64,000 bases of DNA. It comes from Providencia rettgeri (GTDB taxonomy: Bacteria; Pseudomonadota; Gammaproteobacteria; Enterobacterales; Enterobacteriaceae). The position numbers were made by a program, and so were the translations under genes. Below the pieces are notes generated by a model that was not told the DNA's origin, searched no databases, and was given only the letters and a program-made list of their open reading frames with translations. The stretch spans positions 2,480,001 to 2,544,000 of the forward strand of contig NZ_CP163512.1 in assembly GCF_041075285.1 (NCBI RefSeq). The letters are read 5' to 3'. Below are positions 9,609-17,208 of this stretch, piece after piece (the stretch's first letter is position 1; each line of letters starts with the position of its first letter).

Positions 9609-9653
9609 AACTATTATTAACTATTAGTATAATTGAGTTCATTTTTTTATCAA
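9609..9653 (-). promoter_or_regulatory. parDE promoter and candidate operator
   Basis: Read on the minus strand there is a -35 TTGATA (9653-9648) and a -10 TATACT (9631-9626) with a 16-base spacer. Two direct copies of AACTATTA (plus-strand 9609-9616 and 9619-9626, 10 bases apart) overlap the start region and are a plausible ParD ribbon-helix-helix site. Confidence 0.6.
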
Positions 9654-9775
9654 CATGACTCATTCAACAATACCGTTCACCTTCATTATACCGTCGGATA
9701 AGGGTCGGCAAGGTGTCTTCCATGCCGTAGTAGGCGACAGTATGATTATTTTTCCCTTATTTTACCCCATAAAAA

Positions 9776-9795
9776 AGGGTGGCCTAAGCCACCCT
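9776..9795 (-). terminator. nagE terminator hairpin, T-tract copy
   Basis: A 20-base stem-loop (AGGGTGGCCTAAGCCACCCT on the plus strand). Read on the minus strand it is followed by TTTTTT, so this is the functional terminator half for nagE. It is identical to the copy at 9937-9956, and the 141-bp element lies between the two. Confidence 0.85.
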
Positions 9796-9936
9796 GAGGT
9801 TGTTGACAAAGCGGGAAAAAGCGTGGTTTTTCCCGCTTTGTGTTATCAGGCGAAAATCAATGTATTGATTTTCCTTGTTTATTTTCAATAACCTATCCAA
9901 CCTGCCGCCAAACATGTTATGTTTGTCAGCAGTCTG
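9796..9936 (+). mobile_element. Terminator-inserted miniature element (MITE-like), copy 1
   Basis: 141 bases with imperfect terminal inverted repeats (left GAGGTTGTTGACAAA; reversed right end CAGACTGCTGACAAA, 11 of 15 matching). It holds a 15-bp hairpin (ACAAAGCGGGAAAAA with its complement, loop GCGTGG) and a second hairpin (GAAAATCAAT / ATTGATTTTC). There is no reading frame. It is flanked by perfect 20-bp direct copies of the nagE terminator stem-loop. The other copy at 62462 differs by four substitutions and one indel. This looks like a non-autonomous element mobilised in trans. Confidence 0.8.
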
Positions 9937-9956
9937 AGGGTGGCCTAAGCCACCCT
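9937..9956 (-). terminator. nagE terminator hairpin, duplicated copy without T-tract
   Basis: The same 20-base stem-loop as at 9776-9795, but on the nagE side of the inserted element and lacking the following T-run. I interpret it as the target-site duplication made when the element inserted. Confidence 0.75.
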
Positions 9957-9983
9957 ATTACTCACTTATAATATTAAACTGAA

Positions 9984-12011
9984 TTATTTCAGTACATTAT
10001 AAATAACGGTTTCGCCTGCTTTTACTTCACCGTCAACTAAAATTTCGACGCCTGCGAAATCATCAATATTACTGATGATAACAGGGCTGATCATCGATTT
10101 AGCATTAGCTTCAAGGAAGTCTAAATCTAATTTCAGAATTGGAGTCCCCGCGGTCACTTCCGCACCTTCTTCCACTAAGCGTGCACAACCTTCACCTTTC
10201 AGTGCAACGGTATCAATACCCATATGAACAATTAGCTCAACACCATTTTCAGTTTCAAGGCAAAATGCGTGGTTAGTTTCAAAAATTTTCACCACAGTGC
10301 CTGACGCTGGTGCTAACACTTCGCTACTCGTTGGTTTGATAGCAATACCATCACCCACAATACGGCTCGAGAACGCTTCATCTGGCACATCATCAAGGGA
10401 ATAGACTTGACCACTCACTGGCGCAACCAGAGATAAAATCACATTGCCTTTTGCTTTCGTAGGCTGTGCCGCTTTTTTCTCTTCCGCAACCGCAGCAGGG
10501 GCAGTACCTGCAATCGGCCCTTTCGCAATTACGTCTTCCATTGCTTTAGCAACTAATTCAGCACGTGTTCCCACGATCACTTGCACATTTTGTTTGTTCA
10601 GGCGAATAACACCAGAAGCACCAAGACGTTTGGTCATCGCATCGTTAACAATTGCGGTGTCTTTTACCGTTAAGCGTAAACGTGTAATACAAGCATCAAT
10701 GCTAACGATATTGTCGCTACCACCTACCGCAGAAACATATTGACGCGCTTCTTTTTGGATATCGCTATCTGTACTATGCACTGGGCTGAGGCTTTCATCG
10801 TAACCATCAATCGTTTCATCCCCCGCACTTTCTTCACGACCTGGTGTTAACAGGTTAAATTTGCGGATCATGAAACGGAAAATCACATAGTAAATACAGA
10901 AGAAGACTAAACCTTGAACAATCAACATATACCATTGAACGGCTAATGGGTTACGTGATTGCAACAACATATCCACTAAACCTGCGCTGAAACCAAAACC
11001 TGAAATCCATTCCATGGTCGCCGCAATATACACCGAGATACCGGTTAATAATGCGTGAATTACGTACAGGATTGGCGCCACAAACATGAATGAGAATTCA
11101 AGCGGTTCAGTAATACCAGTGAAGAATGCAGCGAATGCCCCTGCAATCATGATCCCCGCTACTTTGGCCTTATTTTCAGGTCGTGCACAGTGGTAAATTG
11201 CCAATGCCGCACCCGGTAAGCCAAACATCATAATCGGGAAGAAACCTGCTTGGTAACGCCCCGTAATACCTACTGTTGCTAAGCCAGCTTCAATAGATTT
11301 TGCGCCACCGAGGAAGTTTGGAATATCGTTAATACCCGCAACGTCGAACCAGAACACGGAATTCAGTGCGTGGTGCAATCCAACAGGAATTAATAAACGG
11401 TTGAAGAACGCGTAGATACCCGCTCCCACTGAACCTAAATCTTTAATGCTTTCACCGAAAGAAACTAAACCGTTATACACCACAGGCCAAACGTACATCA
11501 GTACAAAGGCTAAGATGATCATCAGGAATGACGTTAAAATCGGCACAAGGCGACGACCACTGAAGAAGGACAGCGCTTTTGGCAGTTCAACACCACTATA
11601 GCGGTTGTACAATTCAGCAGACAGTACCCCAACTAAGATACCCACGAACTGGTTACTGATTTTACCGAATGCTGCAGGAACAGATTCCAGAGGAACATTC
11701 ATGATCATGGAATAAGAAGCCGGAGAACACAGTGTTGTCACCACTAAGAAGCCAACGAAACCGGTCAGTGCCGCAGCACCATCCTTATCTTTAGACATCC
11801 CATACGCAACACCAATTGCAAATAGCACGGACATATTATCAATAATTGCCGCACCGGATTTAATCAGTAACGCCGCGATTGCACTATTAGCCCCCCAACC
11901 ATCTGGGTCAATCCAATAGCCAATCCCCATTAGGATCGCTGCAGCTGGTAGTACAGCAACTGGCACCATCAGTGCTCTACCAATCCGCTGTAAGTAGCTA
12001 AGAATATTCAC
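9984..12011 (-). CDS. nagE: N-acetylglucosamine PTS permease EIICBA
   Basis: A 675-residue fused PTS enzyme II. The order is an EIIC membrane domain (about 1-370; GYWIDPDGWG, LHHALNSVFWFDV, GITEPLEFSFMF), EIIB with the phosphocysteine in SIDACITRLRL (about residue 441), an alanine-rich linker, and EIIA with the phosphohistidine in VELIVHMGIDTV (about residue 596). It imports and phosphorylates N-acetylglucosamine to GlcNAc-6-P, the substrate of the divergent nagA. It is transcribed away from nagBAC, with a NagC operator between them. Its terminator has been split by a miniature element. Confidence 0.97.
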   Translation of the reverse strand: MNILSYLQRIGRALMVPVAVLPAAAILMGIGYWIDPDGWGANSAIAALLIKSGAAIIDNMSVLFAIGVAYGMSKDKDGAAALTGFVGFLVVTTLCSPASYSMIMNVPLESVPAAFGKISNQFVGILVGVLSAELYNRYSGVELPKALSFFSGRRLVPILTSFLMIILAFVLMYVWPVVYNGLVSFGESIKDLGSVGAGIYAFFNRLLIPVGLHHALNSVFWFDVAGINDIPNFLGGAKSIEAGLATVGITGRYQAGFFPIMMFGLPGAALAIYHCARPENKAKVAGIMIAGAFAAFFTGITEPLEFSFMFVAPILYVIHALLTGISVYIAATMEWISGFGFSAGLVDMLLQSRNPLAVQWYMLIVQGLVFFCIYYVIFRFMIRKFNLLTPGREESAGDETIDGYDESLSPVHSTDSDIQKEARQYVSAVGGSDNIVSIDACITRLRLTVKDTAIVNDAMTKRLGASGVIRLNKQNVQVIVGTRAELVAKAMEDVIAKGPIAGTAPAAVAEEKKAAQPTKAKGNVILSLVAPVSGQVYSLDDVPDEAFSSRIVGDGIAIKPTSSEVLAPASGTVVKIFETNHAFCLETENGVELIVHMGIDTVALKGEGCARLVEEGAEVTAGTPILKLDLDFLEANAKSMISPVIISNIDDFAGVEILVDGEVKAGETVIYNVLK

Positions 12012-12114
12012 AAACTCCCCCTTTATCGCCCTATTTTTGCCCCATTTACGGGATCTTCTTGTTCACACACCTAAATCATAATTTAGGTCATTGAGAGTAT
12101 CAATTTCATAGTCT

Positions 12115-12143
12115 AGATTAATTGTTTCGCGATGCAAAATAAA
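12115..12143. promoter_or_regulatory. NagC operator near nagE
   Basis: The stretch from 12115 contains ATTAATTGTTTCGCG followed by ATGCAAAATAAAT, a close match to the near-palindromic NagC box (AT-rich flanks around TTTCGCG...GCAAAA). It lies about 105 bases before nagE in the nagE-nagB divergent region, where E. coli NagC binds two sites and loops DNA. GlcNAc-6-P would relieve repression. Confidence 0.7.
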
Positions 12144-12154
12144 TAGACGTAATC

Positions 12155-12170
12155 TGTGATAAATGTCAAC
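12155..12170. promoter_or_regulatory. CRP-like site in the nagE-nagB region
   Basis: TGTGA-TAAATG-TCAAC matches the CRP half-site pattern TGTGA-N6-TCACA at 8 of 10 fixed positions. In E. coli the nagE-nagB region is CRP activated, which supports the call. Confidence 0.5.
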
Positions 12171-12257
12171 GAAAGCATTCATGTTATGACTAAATTAGTA
12201 GCTATTATTGGAAACTTATTTTATGATTAAAAATAACTTATTTAGGCCATTAACCTG

Positions 12258-12280
12258 TATATTCTCAGCGCGTTTAAAAT
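12258..12280. promoter_or_regulatory. Weak candidate second NagC operator near nagB
   Basis: TATATTCTCAGCGCG followed by TTTAAAAT has an AT-GCG-AT layout recalling a NagC box and lies about 150 bases before nagB, a position suited to looping with the nagE box. The match is poor, so this is tentative. The remaining bases of 12012-12427 show no gene. Confidence 0.3.
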
Positions 12281-12427
12281 GCAGCGTCGTCATTAAAACG
12301 GCACTGTATACCAACACCAACGCGTAATAAATTTGTAGTATAACGAGTATTCCTATATCTAATGAATAACATCAGGGATACACATATATATGAAAGATTT
12401 CACAGACTTATTAGAGGTAATTGAAAC

Positions 12428-13231
12428 ATGAGGCTAATCCCATTAAACAATGCGCATGATGTCGGCAATTGGTCCGCACAGTATATCGCCGATAAAATCA
12501 ACGCATTCAACCCCACCGCTGACCGTCCTTTCGTTCTCGGTTTACCCACAGGTGGGACACCACTTGCAACCTATAAGGCTCTGATTGCTTTGTATCAAGC
12601 AGGTAAAGTGAGCTTTAAACATGTGGTGACGTTTAATATGGATGAATATATTGGTATCCCTGCTGATCATCCACAAAGCTACCATACATTTATGCATGAA
12701 AATTTCTTCAGCCATATTGATATTCAACCTGAAAACATCAACTTACTAAATGGTAATGCCCCCGATGTTGATGCGGAATGTCAGCGTTATGAAGATAAAA
12801 TCAAATCTTATGGCAAAATTAATTTATTCATGGGTGGCGTAGGTAATGATGGCCATATTGCATTCAATGAACCGGGTTCTTCTCTCAACTCTCGCACCCG
12901 CATTAAGACGCTAACCCCAGAAACACGCCAAGCAAATTCACGTTTTTTTGATAACGATATTAACCAAGTCCCTAAATTTGCGTTAACTGTAGGTGTCGCC
13001 ACATTAATGGATGCAGAAGAGTTAATGGTCTTGGCAACAGGCGCGAATAAAGCCAATGCAGTTCACGCAGCGGTAGAAGGTTCAATTAACCATATGTGGA
13101 CTGTAAGTTGTGTGCAAATGCACCCTAAAGCACTGATTGTGTGTGATGAACCTGCAACGCTCGAGTTAAAAGTCAAAACACTCAAATATTTCAAACAGTT
13201 AGAATCTGAAATTATTGAGCAGTTTAACTAA
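12428..13231 (+). CDS. nagB: Glucosamine-6-phosphate deaminase
   Basis: 267 residues, near the E. coli length of 266. It converts glucosamine-6-phosphate to fructose-6-phosphate and ammonia in the cytoplasm. Visible motifs are [13 protein letters not shown] (phosphate binding, about 37-49), FNMDEYIG with catalytic Asp72, and [17 protein letters not shown] holding the Asp/His/Glu catalytic set (about 136-152). It is the first gene of nagBAC, diverges from nagE and should be repressed by NagC. A hairpin lies between it and nagA. Confidence 0.98.
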   Translation: MRLIPLNNAHDVGNWSAQYIADKINAFNPTADRPFVLGLPTGGTPLATYKALIALYQAGKVSFKHVVTFNMDEYIGIPADHPQSYHTFMHENFFSHIDIQPENINLLNGNAPDVDAECQRYEDKIKSYGKINLFMGGVGNDGHIAFNEPGSSLNSRTRIKTLTPETRQANSRFFDNDINQVPKFALTVGVATLMDAEELMVLATGANKANAVHAAVEGSINHMWTVSCVQMHPKALIVCDEPATLELKVKTLKYFKQLESEIIEQFN

Positions 13232-13250
13232 GATTACATTTATCAATCAC

Positions 13251-13272
13251 CCGACTGGTGACGGCCAGTCGG
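13251..13272 (+). other. Intercistronic hairpin between nagB and nagA
   Basis: A perfect 8-bp stem CCGACTGG / CCAGTCGG with a six-base loop lies in the 75-base gap, with no T-run after it. It probably affects mRNA stability or partial termination rather than ending the transcript. Confidence 0.6.
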
Positions 13273-13306
13273 TGACCCATTTCCCAGAGGTCAGGAGGTT
13301 AAAACC

Positions 13307-14476
13307 ATGTATGCACTAACCCATTGCATTATTTATACAGGCCATGAAAGACTGGATAACCATGCTGTTATCGTTGATGGTGAAATCATCAAAGAGGTTT
13401 GCCCTGTCTCTGAACTACCTGCAAATATTCCGCAACACGATTTGCAAGGCGCAATTCTCTCTGCTGGTTTTATTGATCTGCAAGTTAACGGCTGTGGTGG
13501 TGTTCAATTTAATGATAATAAAGAAAACGTCACACTAAAAAATTTAGACATCATGCAAAAAGCCAATGAGCGCACAGGTTGTACTAGCTATCTACCGACG
13601 CTAATCACTTGCTCTGATGATCTCATGAAACATGGGATTGAAGTCATGACCGAGTATTTAAAAGATCACAAACACCAAGCACTTGGTCTGCATTTAGAAG
13701 GTCCTTACATTAACGTGATCAAAAAAGGGACCCATAATCCAGAGTTTATTCGCCAGCCTTCAGCACAAATGATTGATTATTTAGCTTCTCACGCTGACGC
13801 TATCACGAAACTTACCTTAGCACCTGAAATGGTAGAGCTTGATTATATTCGCCAATTAAAAGAGGCGGGCATTGTGATTTCTGCGGGGCATTCAAATGCA
13901 ACGTACGAAGAAGCTAAGCGCGGTTTTAAAGCCGGTATTCGTTTCTCAACGCATCTTTTTAATGCGATGCCTTATATTTCAGGTCGTAGCCCTGGTTTAG
14001 TGGGAGCTATTTATGACACGCCTGAAGTTTATGCGGGCATTATTGCGGATGGTCTACATGTTCAATGGGCGAATATCCGTAACAGTAAACACCTAAAAGG
14101 GGATAAATTAATTTTAGTGACAGATGCCACAGCACCAGCGGGTATTGATCCTCAAACTGGTGAAATGGATCATTTTATCTTTGCAGGTAAAACCATATAC
14201 TATCGTGATGGATTATGTGTTGATGAAAATGGCACACTCAGCGGTTCGTCACTGACGATGATTGAAGCAGTCAGAAACAGCGTAGAACATGTCGGTATCG
14301 CATTGGATGAAACACTTAGAATGGCAACGCTCTATCCAGCAAGAGCCATCGGAGTTGATGACTGTTTAGGGTCAATAGCTCCGGGTAAAATTGCGAATTT
14401 GACCGCATTTAACCACGACTTCACTATTCTTGCGACTTATGTAAACGGAAAGGAAGTCTACAAAATGAGTAACTAG
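13307..14476 (+). CDS. nagA: N-acetylglucosamine-6-phosphate deacetylase
   Basis: A 389-residue amidohydrolase-fold enzyme that removes acetate from GlcNAc-6-P to give glucosamine-6-P for NagB. Visible metal and substrate motifs are [44 protein letters not shown] and the catalytic Asp in [16 protein letters not shown] upstream is a strong ribosome site. It is 75 bases from nagB and 3 bases from nagC, so it is clearly in one operon with both. Confidence 0.97.
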   Translation: MYALTHCIIYTGHERLDNHAVIVDGEIIKEVCPVSELPANIPQHDLQGAILSAGFIDLQVNGCGGVQFNDNKENVTLKNLDIMQKANERTGCTSYLPTLITCSDDLMKHGIEVMTEYLKDHKHQALGLHLEGPYINVIKKGTHNPEFIRQPSAQMIDYLASHADAITKLTLAPEMVELDYIRQLKEAGIVISAGHSNATYEEAKRGFKAGIRFSTHLFNAMPYISGRSPGLVGAIYDTPEVYAGIIADGLHVQWANIRNSKHLKGDKLILVTDATAPAGIDPQTGEMDHFIFAGKTIYYRDGLCVDENGTLSGSSLTMIEAVRNSVEHVGIALDETLRMATLYPARAIGVDDCLGSIAPGKIANLTAFNHDFTILATYVNGKEVYKMSN

Positions 14477-14479
14477 CTA

Positions 14480-15703
14480 ATGAATCAAAGACACTCGCTA
14501 AAGCAAATTGGTAATATTGACCTCGTTAAACAACTCAATAGTGCTGTCGTCTATAGCTTGATAGACCAACATGGTCCGATATCAAGAATCCAAATAGCGG
14601 AGCAAAGCCAGCTAGCCCCCGCCAGCGTCACTAAGATCACTCGTCAGCTACTCGAACGCGGTTTAATTAAAGAAGTTGACCAACAGGCCTCCACAGGGGG
14701 CCGTCGAGCTATCTCAATTGTCTCCGAACATAAAAATTTCCATACCATTGGGGTCCGTTTAGGTCGATATGATGCCACTATCGCATTATACGACTTAGGC
14801 GGAAAAATGATTGTGGATGGCCACTACCCTATTTCAGAACCTTCTCAAGAAGCCGTCGAGCAGAAACTGATTGAAGCACTCGAAGGTTTTATCGAGGAAA
14901 ACCATCGTCGTATCAAAGAACTGATTGCCATCTCAATTATTCTGCCAGGTTTAGTGGATCCAAATCGCGGCATTATTTTTTATATGCCTCATATTAAAGT
15001 CGATAACTGGCACCTCATTGATAATCTGCAAGCGCATTTTAATATCACTTGCTATGTCGGCCATGATATTCGTAGCCTCGCGCTGGCGGAGAGCTATTTT
15101 GGTGCAACACGGGATTGCGAAGACTCTTTATTAGTCCGTATTCATCGAGGCGCTGGGGCAGGTTTGGTAATCAATAAAGAAATTTTACTTAATCATCGCG
15201 GTAATTTAGGGGAGATAGGTCATATTCAAGTCGACCCGCTAGGGGAACTGTGCCACTGCGGTAATTTCGGCTGCTTAGAAACCATTGCCTCTAATCAAGC
15301 CATTGAAGCGCGTGTTAAACAACGCTTAGAACAAGGCTATTCCAGCACGCTAACAGCAGAAACTTGCACTATTTCGTCTATTTGCCAAGCCGCAAATAAA
15401 AACGACCCACTCGCCACCGAGGTGATTCAGCACGTTGGTAGGCAAATTGGTAAAGCGATTGCCATTGCGATTAACTTATTCAACCCAGAAAAAGTCGTGA
15501 TTGCAGGGGATATCACGGAGGCTGAACACATTTTACTGCCCGCCATCCAAAGCTGTATCGATACCCAAGCACTTAAAGGCTTCCGTGAAAATTTACCCAT
15601 TGTCACCTCTCAATTAATCCATAACTCGGCAATTGGGGCGTTTGCCTTAACGAAGCGTGCAATGCTTAATGGTGAACTACTGCAAAAATTGTTTGATAAT
15701 TAA
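14480..15703 (+). CDS. nagC: NagC, ROK-family N-acetylglucosamine repressor
   Basis: 407 residues (E. coli 406). An N-terminal winged helix (ISRIQIAEQSQLAPASVTKITRQLLERGLI) is followed by a ROK domain with the cysteine-rich signature CHCGNFGCLE and RIHRGAGAGLVI. It represses nagE and nagBAC, is induced by GlcNAc-6-P, and is autoregulated by being in the operon. It starts 3 bases after nagA. A terminator follows at once, and nagD, which follows nagC in E. coli, is absent here. Confidence 0.96.
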   Translation: MNQRHSLKQIGNIDLVKQLNSAVVYSLIDQHGPISRIQIAEQSQLAPASVTKITRQLLERGLIKEVDQQASTGGRRAISIVSEHKNFHTIGVRLGRYDATIALYDLGGKMIVDGHYPISEPSQEAVEQKLIEALEGFIEENHRRIKELIAISIILPGLVDPNRGIIFYMPHIKVDNWHLIDNLQAHFNITCYVGHDIRSLALAESYFGATRDCEDSLLVRIHRGAGAGLVINKEILLNHRGNLGEIGHIQVDPLGELCHCGNFGCLETIASNQAIEARVKQRLEQGYSSTLTAETCTISSICQAANKNDPLATEVIQHVGRQIGKAIAIAINLFNPEKVVIAGDITEAEHILLPAIQSCIDTQALKGFRENLPIVTSQLIHNSAIGAFALTKRAMLNGELLQKLFDN

Positions 15704-15716
15704 TAGGGCTTCTATA

Positions 15717-15742
15717 AAAGCAGACTCAGGTCTGCTTTTTTG
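15717..15742 (+). terminator. Intrinsic terminator of nagBAC
   Basis: Stem AAAAGCAGAC / GTCTGCTTTT with loop TCAG, followed by a T-run, 13 bases after the nagC stop. Confidence 0.92.
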
Positions 15743-16024
15743 TTTTAACAAACTCCGCAACAAAAAAACGCCTTCCCTATCACCATAACTATCACCAAAA
15801 ATTGTACAATTTAAAATCTATTTGTATTTTCTCAAATTATATCGGCTTCTTTCAAAGGCAACTCCCACAAAATACATTTATTTTTTCCCGCTATTTTTTG
15901 AACAGATAAAGTCTCAAAAGAGGATTTTTTTCAAATTGAGGGTTGTTTTTTGCTGGCTTTATCGACAAAATGATTATTCAACAAACAAACAGACGCATTT
16001 TCTGAAAAATAGTGCAAAAAGCTG
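15743..16024. other. AT-rich gap upstream of the tRNA operon
   Basis: No credible gene. A 68-codon frame here has low-complexity composition and no ribosome site. The stretch leads into the tRNA promoter and may hold an UP element, but no specific site can be named. Confidence 0.6.
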
Positions 16025-16062
16025 TTGACTGTAGGGTCTGTAATTAGCATAATGCGCCCCGC
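16025..16062 (+). promoter_or_regulatory. tRNA operon promoter with GC-rich discriminator
   Basis: -35 TTGACT (16025-16030), a 17-base spacer, -10 CATAAT (16048-16053), then GCGCCCCGC. A GC-rich discriminator of this kind is typical of tRNA and rRNA promoters under stringent (ppGpp) control. It lies 30 bases before the first tRNA. Confidence 0.85.
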
Positions 16063-16091
16063 AACGCCGATGAAGGTTAAGCAAAAAAGAT

Positions 16092-16168
16092 GGCTATGTA
16101 GCTCAGCTGGTTAGAGCACAACACTCATAATGTTGGGGTCACAGGTTCGAATCCCGTCATAGCCACCA
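16092..16168 (+). tRNA. metT: tRNA-Met (CAU), elongator, copy 1
   Basis: 77 bases with an encoded CCA end. The acceptor stem GGCTATG / CATAGCC is fully paired, the anticodon loop contains CAT (ACTCATAAT), and the T-loop GGTTCGAATCC is standard. A paired first base pair marks it as elongator rather than initiator. It matches metT in position and sequence. Confidence 0.97.
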
Positions 16169-16175
16169 TTTATTT

Positions 16176-16260
16176 GCGGGAGTGGCGAAATTGGTAGACG
16201 CACCAGATTTAGGTTCTGGCGCCGCAAGGTGTGCAAGTTCAAGTCTTGTCTCCCGCACCA
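16176..16260 (+). tRNA. leuW: tRNA-Leu (UAG)
   Basis: 85 bases with the long variable arm of class II tRNAs and an encoded CCA. The acceptor stem is GCGGGAG / CTCCCGC and the anticodon loop TTTAGGT gives UAG, reading CUN codons. It corresponds to leuW of the E. coli cluster. Confidence 0.97.
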
Positions 16261-16291
16261 TTTTCCTTCTCGGTAGTGTTGAATTTAAGAT

Positions 16292-16366
16292 TGGGGTATC
16301 GCCAAGCGGTAAGGCACCAGGTTTTGATCCTGGCATTCCCAGGTTCGAATCCTGGTACCCCAGCCA
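16292..16366 (+). tRNA. glnU: tRNA-Gln (UUG), copy 1
   Basis: 75 bases, with acceptor TGGGGTA / TACCCCA, discriminator G and encoded CCA. The anticodon loop TTTTGAT gives UUG. It is identical to the copies at 16398 and 16612. Confidence 0.97.
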
Positions 16367-16397
16367 TCTTAAAACATTCAATAGTAGAATTCCCGGA

Positions 16398-16472
16398 TGG
16401 GGTATCGCCAAGCGGTAAGGCACCAGGTTTTGATCCTGGCATTCCCAGGTTCGAATCCTGGTACCCCAGCCA
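16398..16472 (+). tRNA. tRNA-Gln (UUG), copy 2
   Basis: 75 bases, identical to the copy at 16292. The short spacer between them differs, which argues for an old duplication kept identical by gene conversion. Confidence 0.97.
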
Positions 16473-16521
16473 TCTACTACCCCCTCTTGTTGCAAATAAT
16501 CATTCCAAAGAAATAGACAAT

Positions 16522-16598
16522 GGCTATGTAGCTCAGTTGGTTAGAGCACAACACTCATAATGTTGGGGTCACAGGTTCGAATCCCGTCGTAGCTACCA
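16522..16598 (+). tRNA. metU: tRNA-Met (CAU), copy 2, variant acceptor stem
   Basis: 77 bases with anticodon CAT and encoded CCA. Compared with copy 1 the 3' acceptor strand reads CGTAGCT, so base 1 (G) faces U72 and base 6 (U) faces G67. This gives two wobble pairs where copy 1 has none. The rest is standard, so it should still fold. Confidence 0.95.
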
Positions 16599-16611
16599 TT
16601 TCTTTTGTTGT

Positions 16612-16686
16612 TGGGGTATCGCCAAGCGGTAAGGCACCAGGTTTTGATCCTGGCATTCCCAGGTTCGAATCCTGGTACCCCAGCCA
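16612..16686 (+). tRNA. tRNA-Gln (UUG), copy 3
   Basis: 75 bases, identical to the two other tRNA-Gln genes. It is the last of the cluster; E. coli has seven tRNAs here, this genome six. No clear terminator follows. Confidence 0.97.
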
Positions 16687-17208
16687 TCCTTATCTCTCTT
16701 CAACAAAGCAAAAAGAAGTCAATTTCTCCATTTCAGTTATCACTTTTTTTGATAGATTCAGCTCAATCTAAAAAAACAGGTAATAAAACCATTTTTGTTA
16801 CTAAACCCAATTTTTTACGTCAATTTTTGCATGATTATGCATATTTTCAGTTGGAATACGTCCTTTTTTATCTTTTTTAGTTTATTAAATCCTAAGATTA
16901 CTAATTAAACAGCCACTTAATCAGTTTAAATGTTAACTAATCAACATTTCGCCTAAAAAATTTACTTTTACATAACTTTTATATTAAATTTGTGACTTTA
17001 ATCATTCCTATTTAACGACTGAAGATGGTAATCTGCGCTGGAATTGTAGTTAGGTATGATTGGTGGCTAAAAGGATTTATTCACTTAAGCCACTTAAAAA
17101 CTCACTCCCATCTTCCGTTCTATTAATTAGTTCTCAAAAACTCAAATAAAAGTTTTAAACCTAATAATTATAAATTGCCAAAACGCAACATTTTTACAGA
17201 GAAAATTT
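16687..17208. other. Gap between tRNA cluster and dctA
   Basis: 522 AT-rich bases without a credible gene. It contains an inverted repeat AAATGTT-N8-AACATTT at 16928-16949 (possible operator or weak hairpin) and the CRP-like site listed separately. The 3' end processing region of the tRNA transcript must also lie here, but I see no intrinsic terminator. Confidence 0.5.
16991..17006 (+). promoter_or_regulatory. CRP-like site upstream of dctA
   Basis: TGTGA-CTTTAA-TCATT is a good left half and a partial right half of a CRP site, about 200 bases before dctA. DctA genes of enterobacteria are CRP activated, so the position is sensible, but the distance is long. Confidence 0.4.

Noticed and set aside
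9655..9891. 78-codon frame over the parD upstream region and the miniature element
   Set aside because: It runs through a terminator hairpin and the repeat element, has no ribosome site, and its composition is not protein-like.
15822..16028. 68-codon frame before the tRNA cluster
   Set aside because: Phe/Lys/Tyr-rich translation of AT-rich DNA with no ribosome site; it overlaps the -35 of the tRNA promoter.
16157..16495. Frames of up to 112 codons across the tRNA cluster on both strands
   Set aside because: They are translations of repeated tRNA genes (note the repeated PGSKPGALPLGDTP).
16292..16686. Repeat array of 75-base units
   Set aside because: These are three identical tRNA-Gln genes.
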